Shown here: in pieces, positions 5,603 to 5,985 of the stretch
How the letters are laid out: the number at the start of each line of letters is the position of its first letter
Numbering within the stretch: the first letter of the stretch is position 1
Source of the DNA: Scatosoma sp045645245
GTDB taxonomy: Bacteria > Bacillota > Clostridia > Christensenellales > Borkfalkiaceae
Length of the DNA: 5,985 bases
Reading direction: 5' to 3'
Assembly (NCBI GenBank): GCA_045645245.1
Contig: JAZRIK010000012.1
Location: forward strand, 1-5,985
Translations under genes and position numbers: made by a program
Notes under the pieces: generated by a model
Seen by the model: only the letters and a program-made list of their open reading frames with translations
What the model was told of the DNA's origin: nothing
Databases searched by the model: none

Positions 5603-5985
5603 ATGCAACAATATTACGAGCTGTTTGGTTTGGACGAGAATGCGACGGACGAAGAGCTTTCCGCGCGCTACGAAGAACTGAAAGCAAAATACAAGGAAGA
5701 GAGATGGTTGGACGGCGAAGCGGGCAACGAAGCAGCAAAAATGCTGACCAAGCTGGAAACGGCGTACCAAGAAATTTTAAGTGCGCGCCGTGAACGCCAA
5801 ACGAGCGAAGAAAACGGCAACGTTTACGAAGAAATTACGCGTTTGCTCAAAGAAGATAACGTGGCAAAAGCGCAAAGCTTGCTGGACGATTGCAACGAAC
5901 GGCCTGCGGAATGGCACTATTTGCAAGCGGTGGTTTATTATAAGAAAAACTGGAGCAACGACAGCAAAAAACAGCTGGAAATTGC
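5603..5985 (+). CDS. J-like domain protein lacking the HPD motif, with TPR-like helices (3' end outside window)
   Basis: The first 127 residues are visible. YYELFGLDENATDEELSARY (4-23) is a clear start of a J domain (helix I and the beginning of helix II), and LETAYQEIL (51-59) fits helix III. Where canonical J proteins have KYHPDK, this one has KYKEER (29-34), so the His-Pro-Asp triad that stimulates Hsp70 ATPase is replaced by Lys-Glu-Glu. WLDGEAGNEAAK (35-46) fills the loop before helix III. Residues 75-127 form helical, TPR-like sequence, with AQSLLDD and AEWHYLQAVVYYKKNW. The frame is clean, so this is not a decayed gene. I recall similar HPD-less proteins in Clostridia, but no function. 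The gene lies 48 bases after the DUF5685 gene, probably in one operon. It may bind Hsp70 without activating it, or act as a scaffold; this is inference. The C-terminal part is not visible. Confidence 0.85.
   Translation, partial: MQQYYELFGLDENATDEELSARYEELKAKYKEERWLDGEAGNEAAKMLTKLETAYQEILSARRERQTSEENGNVYEEITRLLKEDNVAKAQSLLDDCNERPAEWHYLQAVVYYKKNWSNDSKKQLEI

Overview
The window reads as chromosomal housekeeping sequence from an uncultured-type member of the Clostridia (Firmicutes/Bacillota). The grounds are vegetative sigma-A-like promoters (TTGCAA-17-TACAAT and TTGAAA-17-TAGAAT), strong AGGAGG-type ribosome binding sites, AT-rich intergenic regions with intrinsic terminators, and two gene families (DUF5685 and a small uncharacterised P-loop protein) that I know mainly from Clostridia. 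The genus cannot be fixed from this sequence. All six genes lie on the plus strand, share one codon style, and show no sign of transfer. I see no rRNA, tRNA, CRISPR array, insertion sequence or phage gene.

Layout. At 1-696 is the C-terminal part of the chaperone DnaJ, cut by the window edge. A structured gap (697-920) holds a terminator-like hairpin and the promoter of the next gene. At 921-2120 is a class I subgroup Ib aspartate aminotransferase, closed by a good terminator. At 2319-2732, behind its own promoter, is a 137-residue P-loop ATP/GTP-binding protein of unknown function. A 260-base gap rich in structure follows: a 12-base palindrome, competing hairpins, a very strong terminator, a short direct repeat and a terminator-like stem. 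Threonine synthase (thrC) occupies 2993-4534; its start is the ATG at 2993, because the upstream in-frame GTG lies inside the Shine-Dalgarno sequence. The gap at 4535-4684 carries three copies of a CGGGAAACG-like motif. The DUF5685 gene (4685-5554) comes next, and 48 bases later begins a protein with a degenerate, HPD-less J domain followed by TPR-like helices (5603 to beyond the window).

How the genes relate. Aspartate aminotransferase makes aspartate from oxaloacetate, and threonine synthase is the last step of the aspartate-to-threonine branch, so the small P-loop protein sits between two genes of one amino-acid family. Terminators and promoters between them suggest separate transcripts. 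The DUF5685 gene and the J-like gene have no terminator between them and look co-transcribed. This pair is the most interesting part of the window: a putative alpha-helical protein with CxxC and DDxxD motifs, coupled to a J-like protein that has lost the residues needed to stimulate Hsp70 ATPase. No complete new defence, mobile or biosynthetic system is visible.
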